From Flaccisagitta enflata (Eukaryota > Chaetognatha > Sagittoidea > Aphragmophora): a stretch of 64,000 nt of DNA. Every line of letters begins with the position of its first letter. Position 1 is the first letter of the stretch. This document shows, piece after piece, positions 1-20,340 of the stretch. The stretch covers positions 8,804,001 to 8,868,000 of the forward strand of contig OZ231128.1 in the NCBI GenBank assembly GCA_965153355.1, given 5' to 3'. Under the pieces are notes generated by a model. That model ran no database searches and was not told the origin of the DNA. It saw only the letters and a list, made by a program, of their open reading frames with translations. The position numbers and the translations under genes are program-made.

Positions 1-600
1 TTAGCAAAATCTTATCATTTATCAGTAAGTAATTATCCCATTCACTATAGAACAAAGTACAAAGTAGGGTAAAGAAAACAGTATGGTATAGAGTATTCTA
101 TATTATAGAATAAAATATAGTCTAAAATATAATAACGACCGTATTTTGTATAAAAAAATATTCAGTATCTTTCACTGACGTTGTCCTATTTTCATATGAA
201 CCATGGGATGAGATTAGTATCTTGATCTATTATAAACTTTTTATATTTTTAGGGTTATTTAGTATTATAATATATGATTCATTTTTAGTGGTCCTTGTTA
301 CAGCAATAAATTCTTTTTAACAGAAGTATCTAAGCAATGATATTCTTAAATATTGTTAGAAATTCAATTATCTCTGTCAATATCAAAATCCTGAATATAC
401 TGACAAATTGATATTATTGATAATTTCAATTTCTATCAAAGTTTTCATCGGTTTTTATGAAATTCCAACTAAAAATTGGCATATTTTTCTAAATTCACAA
501 AAAAAGTTTTTAAATACGGAAATCTCAGCCTGGAGGGTGCTTAGCAATGTGCTTAAATTTTCCCAATATCTGAGGCTGGGCGTGCTTATAAACGAGGTGC
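1..600. other. AT-rich non-coding DNA, no gene seen
   Basis: Strongly AT-rich sequence with many stop codons in all frames. The only open frame over 80 codons (408-671) has low-complexity AT-driven composition and no recognisable motif. Presumably intron or upstream flank of the gene whose exons start at 1,322. Confidence 0.5.
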
Positions 601-1110
601 TTATAAAAAAAAAGTGTAGTCGCCATGGAAATACAATTTCATGTGTTTCTTCTAAAATATCAATATTTTGACATATTTTGACGTATCAATATTTTGACAT
701 ATTCTGACATTGCCAAAAACCAAATTTTCTACAACAGTATATCCAACAATATGTACTGAAAAATATAACTTGTTTAGCCGTTAGCGTAATTATGTGTGAC
801 AGTTTTGTGGTGCCACCTAACAACCACCAATCGAACGATATTTTAAAAAAATATTTCAATATTGTAGCAAATTTTATTTCAAATACTACAGTGGGGTTTG
901 TGCAAACCTGATATTTAAAATGAAAGTTGTTCAATTGATGCTTGTGTCCCTGAAATTGTTGGACGTTGGTTGCTGTGGAAACTTTTTTTTCATTATCTAT
1001 AATTGCCAAAATATCAATGTTTTGAACGGATATGCGGAAGGGAAATCGCACAGAATTAAATTTGCTACAACTTTTCCACAATGTGCCTTCTTCCATGTCT
1101 GATTTAACTT
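601..1110. repeat. Degenerate copy of dispersed foldback family 3
   Basis: The stretch shares with 57,105-57,300 and 58,478-58,990 a core made of phrases such as AAATATCAATATTTTGA, TTTGCTACAACTTT and a TTGTTTAGCCGTTRGC block. The two halves (about 690-850 and 850-1,096) are roughly inverted copies of each other, as in the better preserved copies. It looks like an old non-autonomous element. Open frames inside it are incidental. Confidence 0.5.
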
Positions 1111-1321
1111 CTAGCTAGCAATGCTCAGGCCTGAAATTAGCAAATTTCTAACTAAATTAGACCTTTCAAAACTACTGTAAGATTAATCCCCCGAAACTTA
1201 AATCAATCCCCCCGAAACAGTCCACTCTCTATCTCTTCAAGCCTCCTCAATAGCCAAATTTTGGCTCCATATGCCCATTTGAAGGCTCCATTTTAGGTTA
1301 ATTGTATCATTACTCTTCTAG

Positions 1322-1626
1322 GTGTTGGTTTTGACGCGGCCTTTGGTTCAGCGGCGGCCCTGAAGATTTTTTCTGGGTTAGCATTGCTACCAATTGCGAC
1401 CTACTGCAGCACAGCAACAACCATTTCCGTCTTGGTTGGAACCGCCATAAGGGAAGCCTTGACGAACATGAGTGGAAGAGGTGACGGGATTATTGGAGAC
1501 ATTGTGGAGGAAATTACTGGAGATATCGATGGCGTCTCAAAACCGTTCATCGAAAGGAACGCGAGATTGTTTGGCGAGGCAGCTAAGCTAAAAGCAGGGA
1601 AAGATTATCCCGAAGAATTGCTGAAG
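1322..1626 (+). CDS. Apolipoprotein L-like protein, internal exon
   Basis: The exon begins after a TCTTCTAG acceptor, takes one base from an unseen upstream exon, and ends at AAG before a GTAAGA donor (phase 0). It encodes about 101 residues. A glycine/alanine-rich hydrophobic stretch comes first (GFDAAFGSAAALKIFSGLAL, then an IATYCSTATTISVLVGTAI segment), followed by an acidic amphipathic part with VEEITGDIDGV. A hydrophobic hairpin followed by charged helices fits ApoL-type membrane-associated proteins, which insert in or sit on intracellular membranes. The family call rests mainly on the last exon at 1,946. The start codon is not in this exon; upstream exons probably lie left of the window or in the AT-rich 5' part. 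GC content is higher than the flanks, as expected for a real exon. Confidence 0.6.
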
Positions 1627-1702
1627 GTAAGATGTGATATCTGTTACAGTAAGAGGTGATAACTGTTATGATAATGGTTAATTTCTAATCTTTGTTACTA
1701 AG

Positions 1703-1771
1703 GCAAAGGAAACGTCCAATGTGACGCAGCTAAGAAGTGAAACTCGGGATATTCTGAGTAAATTGTACTAT
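1703..1771 (+). CDS. Apolipoprotein L-like protein, small internal exon
   Basis: A short open stretch follows a pyrimidine-rich TTGTTACTAAG acceptor and continues phase 0 from the exon ending at 1,626. It encodes a polar helical segment (AKETSNVTQLRSETRDILSK) of the type expected between the hydrophobic parts of ApoL proteins. The 3' border is uncertain: TAT/GTGTAC at 1,771 keeps phase 0 into the next exon but is a weak donor. The frame stays open to about 1,880, so the exon may be longer. The intron before it is only 76 bp. Confidence 0.45.
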
Positions 1772-1945
1772 GTGTACGTTGTTAAAGAGCACTCTCTCTC
1801 TTACACCACTGGCAAAGGCTATCCAGTATCAATGACTCCCAAACGCCATCCCTGCCCACTCGCATGCAATGATGGGCTTTGAATTTCAGAGACAAGTCCT
1901 TGAGAATGAACCTACTGAGAAAACATTCCTTTATTTATCATGTAG

Positions 1946-2179
1946 GAGAAAATTCGGGAGGCAGCTCTTTTGGGGAAGAGCGAGGCATTGGAAACCATCA
2001 AGAAAATTTGTGGTGGTCTGACAGTTGCACTTGGAGTTGTCAGCGCTTTTTGGGACGGGATGGAATTGATTGGCGCTTATGATGAGCGACGGTCGGATTC
2101 GGAATCCAAAATGGGGAGGGAGCTAAGACGCATCGCTGATCAGATGGAGAACAGGCTTAGAGAACATGACGGTGGCTGA
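1946..2179 (+). CDS. Apolipoprotein L-like protein, terminal exon with stop
   Basis: The exon starts after an ATGTAG acceptor in phase 0 and ends with TGA at 2,177-2,179, giving 77 residues. It has a helix with KSEALETIKK, a hydrophobic segment GGLTVALGVVSAFWDGMELI, and a charged C-terminal helix (SESKMGRELRRIADQMENRL). This order, a hydrophobic segment with an embedded Asp, then a Ser/Glu/Ser-rich turn, then a coiled-coil-prone E/L/R/Q helix, is the C-terminal signature I associate with apolipoprotein L proteins (Pfam ApoL). Known ApoL proteins bind membranes or lipids and affect ion flux and membrane remodelling. The match is by eye, so another small hydrophobic-helix family remains possible. 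No polyadenylation signal was identified with confidence. Confidence 0.6.
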   Translation, partial: EKIREAALLGKSEALETIKKICGGLTVALGVVSAFWDGMELIGAYDERRSDSESKMGRELRRIADQMENRLREHDGG

Positions 2180-2471
2180 TTTAATTTTCGTAACTTTTTT
2201 CCAAATGTACTTCGCTTCTTTTGGTGAGTCATTTCTGTTTGATTGCATTCCCCAAAGAAGCACCAAAAATTTGAAGGTGGTTGGTTGTCATTTACCATGC
2301 TAAAATTTCACTGCTAGTTGATTTATCCAAAATGATGATTTTTCTAATTTTGACGTATAGTATTATACTATATTTTGAATTCAATATCTTAGGTGTCATT
2401 GAAAATTTCTTTTCCCCATTTAGTAGAGACATAACCTAATTTACATGCCAAATGTCAGACCTTACTATCTT
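2180..2471. other. 3' flank of ApoL-like gene, nothing else seen
   Basis: AT-rich sequence directly after the stop codon at 2,179, presumably 3' UTR and spacer. No open frame or repeat was recognised before the inverted-repeat element at 2,472. Confidence 0.4.
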
Positions 2472-3042
2472 GAGCATAAGTCTTCGTTCACCTATAAACA
2501 TGAATAACGCTACTTTAGTCAAAGTTAAGTGGATAAAATTGGTGAGTTATGGAAACGGCTTCAAAAAATCTCTCATTTGAGTCAAATTCCATTCCAGTTG
2601 CTCAAAGCGTTTAGAAACGAGAGCAATTCAAAGATTGCTTGTCACTTCTGAAAATTGGAAAACCAATCGGGGATTTTTTCTGTATGGTCTATCTTGCCAC
2701 ACATTTGCTTGTCTGGACATGACAAAACAAGCGCCAGTGGCTGAAAAAAGTTCAAGGGCAACTATGGCAAATCACCAAGAATGCCTGTAATGAATTATTG
2801 GATCAAGAAGACATAAGGGATACCCTATGACTATAAAAGAACTGACCTAAAATCGCCCAAAATGTCAAGTGACAAGGTCTGATAAAATACCTTTTAAAAC
2901 CATATAATACAGAGACCCATAGAAGCAGGCGTTGCCATAGGAGGATGTCAGATGAACAATTCGACCCATAATAGGGATTTACTAGTTCATAGTTTATTAA
3001 AGAAAATGAGTTTTTAGCCCAAGTGAACGAAGACTTTTGCTC
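2472..3042. mobile_element. 571-bp element with 20-bp terminal inverted repeats
   Basis: The left end reads GAGCATAAGTCTTCGTTCAC (2,472-2,491) and the right end is its inverted form with one mismatch (GTGAACGAAGACTTTTGCTC, 3,023-3,042). The interior has no coding frame, so this would be a non-autonomous DNA transposon (MITE). No clear target-site duplication could be read. Confidence 0.6.
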
Positions 3043-3205
3043 TAGGTAGTAAGCATGCTATCATTAATTTGTAACACTGCGGCGAGGTTAGAAACTTGTT
3101 AGAATTATCTCTAACAAGTAACAACAACGCACGACGAATATCCCCTCTCATTGCTTTTTCCCCTATTGTTCATTCAAACAACAAGTAACAAGGGGTTGTA
3201 ACATC

Positions 3206-3415
3206 GTCGCGGACGGGTGGGCAGGTCCGTAATAGCCTTCTGCAGACACACACTCACTCAAACATATGTACAAACACTCGCAATCATAACTGTGGCATCT
3301 AAAATGCCTGATTTTTCAGTTTTCAAGTAGAACATCACGGAAATGCGGACGATCCGACGGACGGAACGACGGACAAACAAGGCCTCTTTTTGAGTCTCGT
3401 TTCCTCGACTAAAAA
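3206..3415 (+). mobile_element. Family 1 hairpin element, degenerate copy
   Basis: It starts with GTCGCGGACGGGTGGGCAGG (one end of family 1) and closes with GGACAAACAAGGCCTC plus a decayed hairpin of the AGTC...GACTAAAAA type. A short GACGG core lies just before the closing hairpin (about 3,350-3,372). Both ends use the GTC/GAC stem class. No coding capacity. Confidence 0.6.
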
Positions 3416-3549
3416 TGTCATACACATCCGCATCAATTTTCTTTTTAACCATTGAATACATGTAATTATAGCGATGAATGTGAAGACAATCACTAAGGAA
3501 CACAAAAGAAAATATGGTTGAATCCCGCTCTAACGGACTTACAAATTTT

Positions 3550-4042
3550 ATCCGTTATAGGTGGAATGAATGAATGAATAAATGTATGTTTGAGTGAGTG
3601 AATGATTCATGAATCATGACTAGATTAATGAGGGATAAAATAAATCAGTGAATGAATGGATGGATAAATGGATGGATAAATAAGAAAGTAAATGACTGGA
3701 AGAATGAATAAATGAAAATATGAATAAGATGACAAATGAATGCTTCAGATAAATGAAAATATGTGAGTAACAAGAAATAAATGGACAAATGAATGAATGA
3801 ATGAATGAATGAATGAATGAAAGAATGAATGAATGAATGAATAAATGAATGAATGAATGAATGAATGAATGAATGAATGAATGAATGAATGAATGAATGA
3901 TATAATGAATGGATGAATGAATGAATGAATGAATGAATGATGAATGAATGAATGAATGAATGAATGAATGAATGAATGAATGAATGAATGAATGAATGAA
4001 TGAATGAATGAATGAATTAATGGATGAATAAATGAATGAATG
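3550..4042. repeat. (GAAT)n microsatellite and decayed margin
   Basis: Imperfect GAAT/GGAT/AAAT units from about 3,560 become a nearly pure GAAT array at 3,789-4,035. The repetitive His/Ser/Phe/Ile frame on the minus strand is an artefact of the repeat. Confidence 0.95.
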
Positions 4043-4098
4043 GAAGTGCGCATCCTTTATGATCCGAAAACAATCAATACTTGCTTTGCCTCACTCAG

Positions 4099-12992
<8,894 letters not shown>

Positions 12993-13034
12993 GTACGCGC
13001 TGACAGAACTGTACTAGATTTCCCAGGGTAATGG

Positions 13035-13143
13035 GCTCAATCATTCTCTCACTTAGAAGGGCAAAAGTACGCTGACAAAACTGTACATGGTCTTAAAAGT
13101 TTCAGGGCCCAATCTTCTCTCACTGAGAAGGGAAAAGTTACAC
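13035..13143 (+). pseudogene. Two partial copies of the 3' edge of formin exon 8
   Basis: Copy 2 (13,035-13,086) and copy 3 (13,107-13,143) repeat GCCCAATCTTTCTCTCAC, GAGAAGGG and the GTACGCTGACA donor region of 12,961-13,015. Each is preceded by a pyrimidine tract and CAG (TTTCCCAG, GTTTCAG). They are degenerate and too short to be whole exons, but could act as decoy splice sites. Confidence 0.7.
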
Positions 13144-13982
13144 TCCTAGATTAGAAAACTAGCCGGTTTCATAAGTTTTCTAACCTGAGAATCATATAAA
13201 TGAATATACATCTTCATTTTAGGCACACATTTTATTAAGTTTATAATATGAACTTCAACAGAATTCCGCCTAAAGTGAACATAGAACCATGGTTATTTCT
13301 TTACTTAAAATGACAATAGCAAAAATCAACCAACAATATATACACCTTCCTTTGATAGATCCAAGAGCAATGGAATCCATCTAGAATATTGAAATTTTAG
13401 TGCTTTGCCAATAACGGAAATCCGCCCATGACAGATAACATATCCATTATTGCTGGGTTCAGTTTTACCTTAGGGTGGTCACCCAAGTGGCTTTGAAATT
13501 TTTTTTTTTCGAAACCAGATAGCCATGTAACCATGCTTTCAATTTCTTACCTACGAATGATCTCAGACGAGCAGAAACTAACATTTGATGAAGAAACCCG
13601 CATGTAACAATGAAGAGTTTCTATGGAAAATTTAATGCTTTTATATATTTCGCCATTATGTTGCTTTGCGGGTTTCCCCAATCAAATACCAACCTCTGCT
13701 TGTCTGATTTCCTTACCAAATGCTAGTGTATGGTTCATTGGCGGACGAATTATGTCGGGGTGCAATCGAAAACAAAATTTGATCATTCAACACCATTTTT
13801 TGCAATATCACAGACATTGTTAATTTGCATATTTTATTGATGAAAAATGATAATCAGTTTATGTTTAAACTATTTTTGCATTAAAAACCATTTCTGTGTC
13901 CAAAGTAATTGTGAAATGTAAGGATAAAGATCAGAAAAAAAAAGATTTTTAAGAAAAATCTTCTTTTACAATCTGACATGTT

Positions 13983-14127
13983 TTGGGTAAAATTATAACT
14001 TTGCATAGAGATTTAAAAATCACTATTTTAAAAAACATGGCGTTTTTCTAAACACTTATAAGATGAGGGCCATGTGTTTAGAAATGCAAAGTTTTGCACT
14101 CAGAAGCAGAATTATAATTTTACCCAA
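13983..14127. mobile_element. 145-bp MITE with 16-bp perfect inverted ends
   Basis: TTGGGTAAAATTATAA at 13,983-13,998 is exactly inverted at 14,112-14,127. The interior also pairs (ACTTTGCAT against TGCAAAGT). Non-coding. Confidence 0.7.
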
Positions 14128-14769
14128 TAATTTTCTGAACTTTTCCTCTCATTTTCAGGAGAAATTTTCTTGTTTTATTGACTAACTTTGGTTTTTATGA
14201 ACATACAATAGAAACTTATTGTTTGGTAATTATTTCTTAATATTCTTAAAGAAATCTGGGGTATGAAAATTTTGATTTCAAACCTTGTTACTTACTAGAT
14301 AGCTAAATAAAACAATTTATTGTGACTGAAAATCAAATTTTGTCTTCGTTTGCACCTCGACTTATGCATTTTTACCCATTTTCACCTTTCCAAGAACTAG
14401 TCCCTCGATATTCATTATATTCGGGTTCAACAGTATCTACATATAAATTTCGCTCCAACGGGTTTCACCTGACCAATAAGTTTTATCTGTTTTAGGCAGA
14501 ATTCCATTATATCCAATACAAGAAATGAAAATAAACTGATTGTAGGGACCCAGAAAAAGTATCTGTACTATCTAGGTAATGGAAATCATTCCGCACGTTA
14601 TATCTTTATTTCTTGAAAGATTCATCTGATTAATCAAAGATTGGCAATGGAATTGAAGCTTTTCAAATTTGCAAGCGAACTACGCAAACTGCATCATGCT
14701 ATCGCAATGGGTTAAGAAATTAACATACTTTTAACAAAATGCTTCCTCTTGAAAGTTCATCAATTTGAC

Positions 14770-15030
14770 TCATTTATTTTTTGATAAATCAACAAAAATT
14801 TGGTGGCCAATATGTAGATTTTTTGACAAGGCTTTTTTTTTTCTTTCTCTGTGGCAAAATAAAGTTGGTCCAGCCGTTTAAAAGTTATGGTCATTCAAAG
14901 AAAATAAAAAAGAAAAAAAATTCATCACGCAAAAACTCTTGGACGCCATTACTCCAAAGTACCGCAAGGTGCTCTACAAGATGCTTCCTTGGCGTATGGC
15001 GGCCATTATTTATTCAGGGGGAGCTCACGC
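14770..15030 (-). repeat. Family 5 copy, reverse
   Basis: Reverse complement of the family 5 core: AAATTTGGTGGCCAA, TTGGTCCAGCCGTTTAAAAG and a TTCATCACGCAAAAAC block also seen inverted near 17,885. Confidence 0.65.
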
Positions 15031-16169
15031 CAATTACTGATTGATTTTCAATCTACTTTATTATGTTTATCAGTCAATAAATGAACTGTATTCAGAGGTG
15101 GAAAGATTTATATTTCCTAGATAGAAATTCAATTTCTTTTTTTTTCAACAACATCTATCAGCCCTAGTCAAGCTGCAAGTAGAAATACTAAATGACACAT
15201 CTAAAAGGGTATTAATTATCAAGTGTACAAAACACAATCCAGTATTGAATCGCTTTCATGAAATATCCGCCAGTGCAGTGACTCTTCTTTCGAATCAGCT
15301 CTCTATTATAGGACTTATAGCAAGGTCGTGAAAAAAACTTTTTTCGGTCACTTTGGGATCAATTTTTTGCATCAAAAAGTCCACTATGGACCAAAAAAAT
15401 GGTCGTATATGCTTCTTGGAGCCTCACAACATTCCCACAATAAGAAATGGTCCGCAGTTTGACATTTTATTGCATGGAAAACAGTCTATACAACGAAGAA
15501 AGCCGGTAAACGAGTAAATTGTGCATGAGAGGTAATTTTTGTGATCATTTCTTTTTGTCAAAATTCAGTTATGGAATTTAGATCATTTTTTTCCAAGTGG
15601 CGTTCTAATGAAGTGATAACTGACTGTGAAAAATTTTTTCCTATGATTTTACTGTTTTGTCACCCTAAGCCTTTATCACCTGAGGGTGGTCAGGTGACAA
15701 AAGAAATTCTAAAAAATGCAGGAGGAAGTTTATTATTTTTTTTAAAGATACTTTAAGTTGGAAATAAGCTATGAAATTTTAACTGTGGTCATTAAGACAT
15801 ATTCAACTACTTCGCATGTCGTTTTATGGTTCCTGAGCCAATTTTCAGTATCGATTTCTCTCTGGATTCTAAAAAAACATAAAAGCGTGTAGAAAAAAGA
15901 TTTTTTGGCTTGCCGTCTTTCGTCAAATGGTTAAACTTTTGTTTTTAAAAACATACGACACGGTATAATGGTCTGCTAGTCATGTTTTAGATTTTCATTT
16001 TGGATTTTCCATATTTTCATTTTCTATGCAACAATATTACGGTATATGGGTCAGGTGGATTTTTTTGCTCTGCCAAAAGCGACAAAATGAAACAACATTT
16101 GCCATTAGTAACGTTACCGGGACAGATGCTCAGCCTGTATTTGATAATTTGGGCTTATATTATCAAAAT

Positions 16170-16171
16170 CT

Positions 16172-16209
<38 letters not shown>

Positions 16210-16305
16210 TACCAACAAAAGAACGAATGAAAGAATGAAAGAACGAAAGAAGAACGCAAAGAATGAAAGAATGAAAGAATGAAAGAATGAAGAATGAAAG
16301 AACAA

Positions 16306-16341
<36 letters not shown>

Positions 16342-16432
16342 AAAAGAAAAAAAAAAGAAAGAAAGAAGAGAGGGAAAAAATGCTAGGAAAAGAAAGAAGG
16401 AAAGAAAGAAGGAAATAAAGAAGGAAAAGAAA

Positions 16433-16484
<52 letters not shown>

Positions 16485-17109
16485 ACAAAAGAAAGAAAGA
16501 AAAAAAGGAAATAAAAAGGAAAAAAATAAAGAAAAAGGGAAAAAGAGTGTAAGGAGGTAAGAACCAATGAAACAAATAGACCCAATGAAAATAGAAACAC
16601 AGTAAGAAATATGGAAAGAAAGAAAGAAAGAAAGAAAGAAAAAGAAAGAAAGATATAAAGGAAAGTAAGAAAAGAAAGAAAGGATGAAAGAATGAAAGAG
16701 AGAAAGGAAGAAATAAAGAAAGGAAGAAAGGATGAAAGGAAGAAAAAGAGAAAGGAAGAAAGAAAGAAAGAAAGAAAGCAAAGAGAAGAGGAAAAACGAA
16801 TACCGAAAGAAGAAAGAAACAATTGAAGAAGAAATAAACGAAACAAAAAAGAGAAAAAAATGAAAGAGAAAGAAAGAAAGAAAGAAAGAAGGAAAGAAGG
16901 AAATAGGCAAAGAAAAAAAGAAAGAAAGAAAGAAAGAAGGAAGGAGTTTAAAGAAAGAAGGAAAGAAAGAAAGAAAGAAAATAAGAACTATGTAAAGCTT
17001 AGAAGGAGGAAAGAAGGAAGGACAAAAAGAAATGAAAGAAAGAAAGAAAGAAAGAAAGAAAGAAGGGAAGAAAGAAATGAGAAAAAGAAAGAATGAGAAA
17101 AAAAGAATA

Positions 17110-17141
<32 letters not shown>

Positions 17142-17260
17142 AAAAGAAAGAAATATGATGAGCGAAGGATAGAAGAAAGGAAGGGAGGAAAGAAGGAAAG
17201 ACAGGAAGAAAGAAAGAAAGAAAGAAGGAAAAAGAAAAAAAGAAATAAGAAATGATAGAT
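16170..17260 (+). repeat. 1.1-kb polypurine (GAAA)n-type tract
   Basis: Nearly uninterrupted purines made of GAAA, GAAAG, GGAA and GAAT variants. Long Phe/Ser/Leu frames on the minus strand are repeat artefacts. Such mirror-symmetric purine tracts can form triplex DNA and may stall replication. Confidence 0.97.
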
Positions 17261-17489
17261 TGACAAATAAGTTGGCCAAAAGTACACATATTTTTCTTTT
17301 TTTTCTTTTTTTTTGCCCTGGTCCTTCTCATGGGTCATCTTTATGAGTTGTTCATTTGTTTTGGAAAAAGTTTAAAATAAACGACGTAAGATGTCCTTTC
17401 CTGACTGGTCTCCTTTAATTTCATGCTTTTCTTTCTCTGAGAACAAAAACAAAAGATCCTAGATCTAGTAGATAAAGGAAAGAAAACAA

Positions 17490-17491
17490 AA

Positions 17492-17562
<71 letters not shown>
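17490..17562 (+). repeat. (AG)n microsatellite
   Basis: About 35 AG units, within a wider purine-rich stretch continuing to about 17,690. Confidence 0.97.
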
Positions 17563-17879
17563 AACAAAATCAGATAGCAAGAAGAAAAAAAAAGGAAGGA
17601 AAGAAAGAGAGGAAGAGAGAAATAAAGATAAAAGAGTAACATATAAAGAGAGCTTACAAGAGGAAATAAGAAAGAAAGAATGAAGGCATTATCTAGGAAA
17701 TAGAAAATCTTCCCACTCTGGGCAGTCATGTCATTTAATGACACAATCACGTATATCAGCTGATTGCAAATCACTGAATAATGGATGTAAGCTCCCTCTG
17801 ACATAATTACCACCACCATTAGCCAGTTCAGCAATTTGTAAGAGTTTCTGGAGGCATTTCTTTTTGAGGACAGTCCCAG

Positions 17880-18290
17880 CATTTTTGCGTGATGAATTTC
17901 CTTTTCCTTTTTTCATCTTTGAGTGATCATAACTTTTAAATGGCTGGGCTGATTTTGTTGCGCAAAAATACAAAAAGATGCCCTTTGAAAAACTCTTCAG
18001 TTTGGTCACCAATTTTTTATCGATTCGTTAATCCAAGGCTAAATGAGTTATCAATTTTGATGAGATTAAGTCTTACTGTAAAAAATCAAATTGAGGAACC
18101 CCAAAACGGAACTAAAGTAAGATAACTTTTGAAACTTATTGGGATAGCAAGATGCGGTTTGCGTAGATGGTTTGGAAATTTGAAGAGCTTCATTTTTGTC
18201 ACCAATTTTTTCCTAATCAGATGATTGTTACAAGAGATAAAGACTGAGACGTGTAGAAAGATTTCTATTTCCTAGATAGTATAGGTTATT
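17880..18290 (+). repeat. Family 5 copy
   Basis: Parallel to 9,560-9,900: AACTTTTAAATGGCTGGGC, AAAAAGATGCCCTTTGAAA, TTGGTCACCAATTTTTT and AAGATGCGGTTTGCGTAGAT in the same order. Confidence 0.7.
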
Positions 18291-19740
18291 ATGCAATTAT
18301 AGGTCATTATTGGTAATCAAAGGTCAGTATGTAATCATACTAGAAAGGAGATCGTGACAAAGGATACGCACATACGAAAAGTTGAAAACATATTGCACTT
18401 ACCATGTAAGATGTGATTGAATGTGAACAAAAGATAGATTGATTGAACATATGGATGAATGAATGAAAGAATGAGTGAATGAATGAATGAATGAATGAGA
18501 ACATTGAATTTCCAAATCCATGAATCATTGAATACGCGGATTAATTAGTGAGATGAGAGCAAAAAAAAATTACCATCAAAAAAAAATCTGTAAGACACAA
18601 TGAAAAATATGCAGAAAATAAAAATATGCAGAAAATGGCAATTATTATAATGCCTTTTCTTCATAAATTAGCTAATAGATTTCAAACTTGTAAAAAATAT
18701 TAAATAAAGTAATTTTCCTATTTGTAGTTAACATTTCCAGACTTTTTTGATCACATTAATATTACCGTTTGAGGAATAAGGTTCTGTAGAGCTTCAAGCA
18801 AGTCCGGGGACCCCTATTATATTAGATCCTAAAATTTACATAGTACTTTGGGAAACACATATCTAGGCTTGCTTGACCCAATTTTAGGTGCGTGTGCGAA
18901 TGTCATAAAAAACAGGCAAAATATGGCCATATTTATTTAATTTTGGCCATTTTATGCTCTAAAGCCCATCTTAAACTCGGAAAAGAGCCTAGAAATTTTT
19001 TAGGCGCCTAAAATAGACCCTAATTAGGCTGTATGTAAAAAATTTTGAGAATATAACATTGTTTTTGCAATTTAAAAAAAAGGTTGTTACAATTAGAAAA
19101 AAAAAAAAAACATGGTTTTTGCAATTTTTTTAAAGAAAAAAAATGTTGTTTCCCCTCTTAAAGTTGACCAATTTAGACGAAATTTTTACTGGAGGTACTT
19201 GACATCATAGACTACCTCCATGTAAAATTGTATTCAAATCGGAGCGCTGAAAGTACTGAAAATTGTGTTTGAAATGAAAAAAGTTGATAATTTGCATAAA
19301 AAATATGAAATTATCAATATTTAGATTATTATAATAGATTTTGCATAAATTTTTTTTGTTTTGTAATCAAGAAGTAACATACTTACAAAAACTGTTTTCA
19401 AAAATCATTAAATTAGATGTAAATTTTTTGACCTTATTGAAAGCCAAATTTCTTGCGATCTTGCTCCGTGTCGTAAAGGGGAGTCTTTTTTTTCATTGCA
19501 TCTTCTTCTGTGTGCATCTCATGATGTCTAGTTGACTGCCTGCCTGTTTTTGTCATTCAATCTGTCTCTCTGTGTCTCCCTTTGTCTTTGAGTGTGTGCA
19601 TGTGTGCGTGTGTGTGTGTCTCTCTCCCCTTTCCTCTCCTCCCTCCTCTCCTTCCCTCTCCTCTGCCCTTCTCCCCTTAGTTAAAGCGGCTAAAGGGGTC
19701 GATGATCATGCTTTCACATATGGGGAATCTTCTGCATTCT
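18291..19740. other. AT-rich DNA, no gene seen
   Basis: Contains a short (GAAT)n run (about 18,450-18,500) and poly-A/T patches near 19,080-19,140. No exon-like segment recognised. Confidence 0.5.
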
Positions 19741-20100
19741 CTCCCCCCAGCCTCCAGATCTATATCTCAGCCTGAGTCTATACATCTCAGCCTCGAGGCC
19801 CAATCCCAGTCTTGAGGCTCAACCCACTAAGGCCCAAATCCCAACCCAAGGCCAGATTCCACTCTCTAGGGATTTGGGCGTGGCTAAGACTGGGATTTGG
19901 GCCTTGAGGCTGGGATATGGCCCCAGGCCGAGATATAGTGGCTCGGGAGGCTGGGGATGTGGGGCGGGATAAGATGAGAAATTCCCATATGTGTGTAAGA
20001 CAGGTCATCGAGCTCCTCTGCCGCTGCCCTGCTCCCCCTCAACTTCTAAATCACAACCCACGAAGAGGCACGGGCATCGCTGACCCCAACGCTTGCGACT
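19740..20100. repeat. Family 2 element with 20-bp array
   Basis: Imperfect units of the type CTCAGCCTGAGTCTATACAT and GGGATTTGGGCCTTGAGGCT appear first in one orientation and then inverted after about 19,870. The right edge has CTGCCGCTGCCCTGCTC and GGCACGGGCATCGCTGACC, the family 2 end. Confidence 0.6.
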
Positions 20101-20340
20101 ATTCCTCTAATCACCCTCCCTCTCTCTCCCCTCTATCTCTCCCTCTCCTCCTCCTCTCCCCTTCCCTCCCCCTCTCTCCCTCTCCTCCTTCCTCTCTCCC
20201 TTCTCTCTCTCTCTCTCCCTCCCCGTCTCTCCCTCTCTCTCTCTCCCTCTTTTCTTTCATGTGTGGTGTGGGGGAGTGTGTGTCTCTTCGTCTCTTCTTT
20301 CCTTCATTTTCTTCTCTTTCCCTCTCTCAAGCAGAATAGA
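20101..20340 (+). repeat. Pyrimidine-rich CTCTCC tract
   Basis: Low-complexity CT/CCT sequence. No coding support. Confidence 0.85.

Larger units (their letters stand above)
13144..16150. other. AT-rich DNA without recognisable genes
   Basis: Many short open frames, none with domain features or exon-like GC content. It contains the small inverted-repeat element at 13,983 and a reverse family 5 copy at 14,770. Probably a long formin intron or intergenic DNA. The remaining FH2 exons were looked for here and not found. Confidence 0.5.

Noticed and set aside
686-1096. Minus-strand 136-codon open frame
   Set aside because: Lies entirely in a foldback repeat found again at 57 and 58 kb; composition is AT-driven and the repeat relation explains it.
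16114-17338. Long Phe/Ser/Leu-rich open frames up to about 300 codons
   Set aside because: They are translations of a polypurine microsatellite read on the other strand; frames exist in several registers at once and have no non-repetitive domain.
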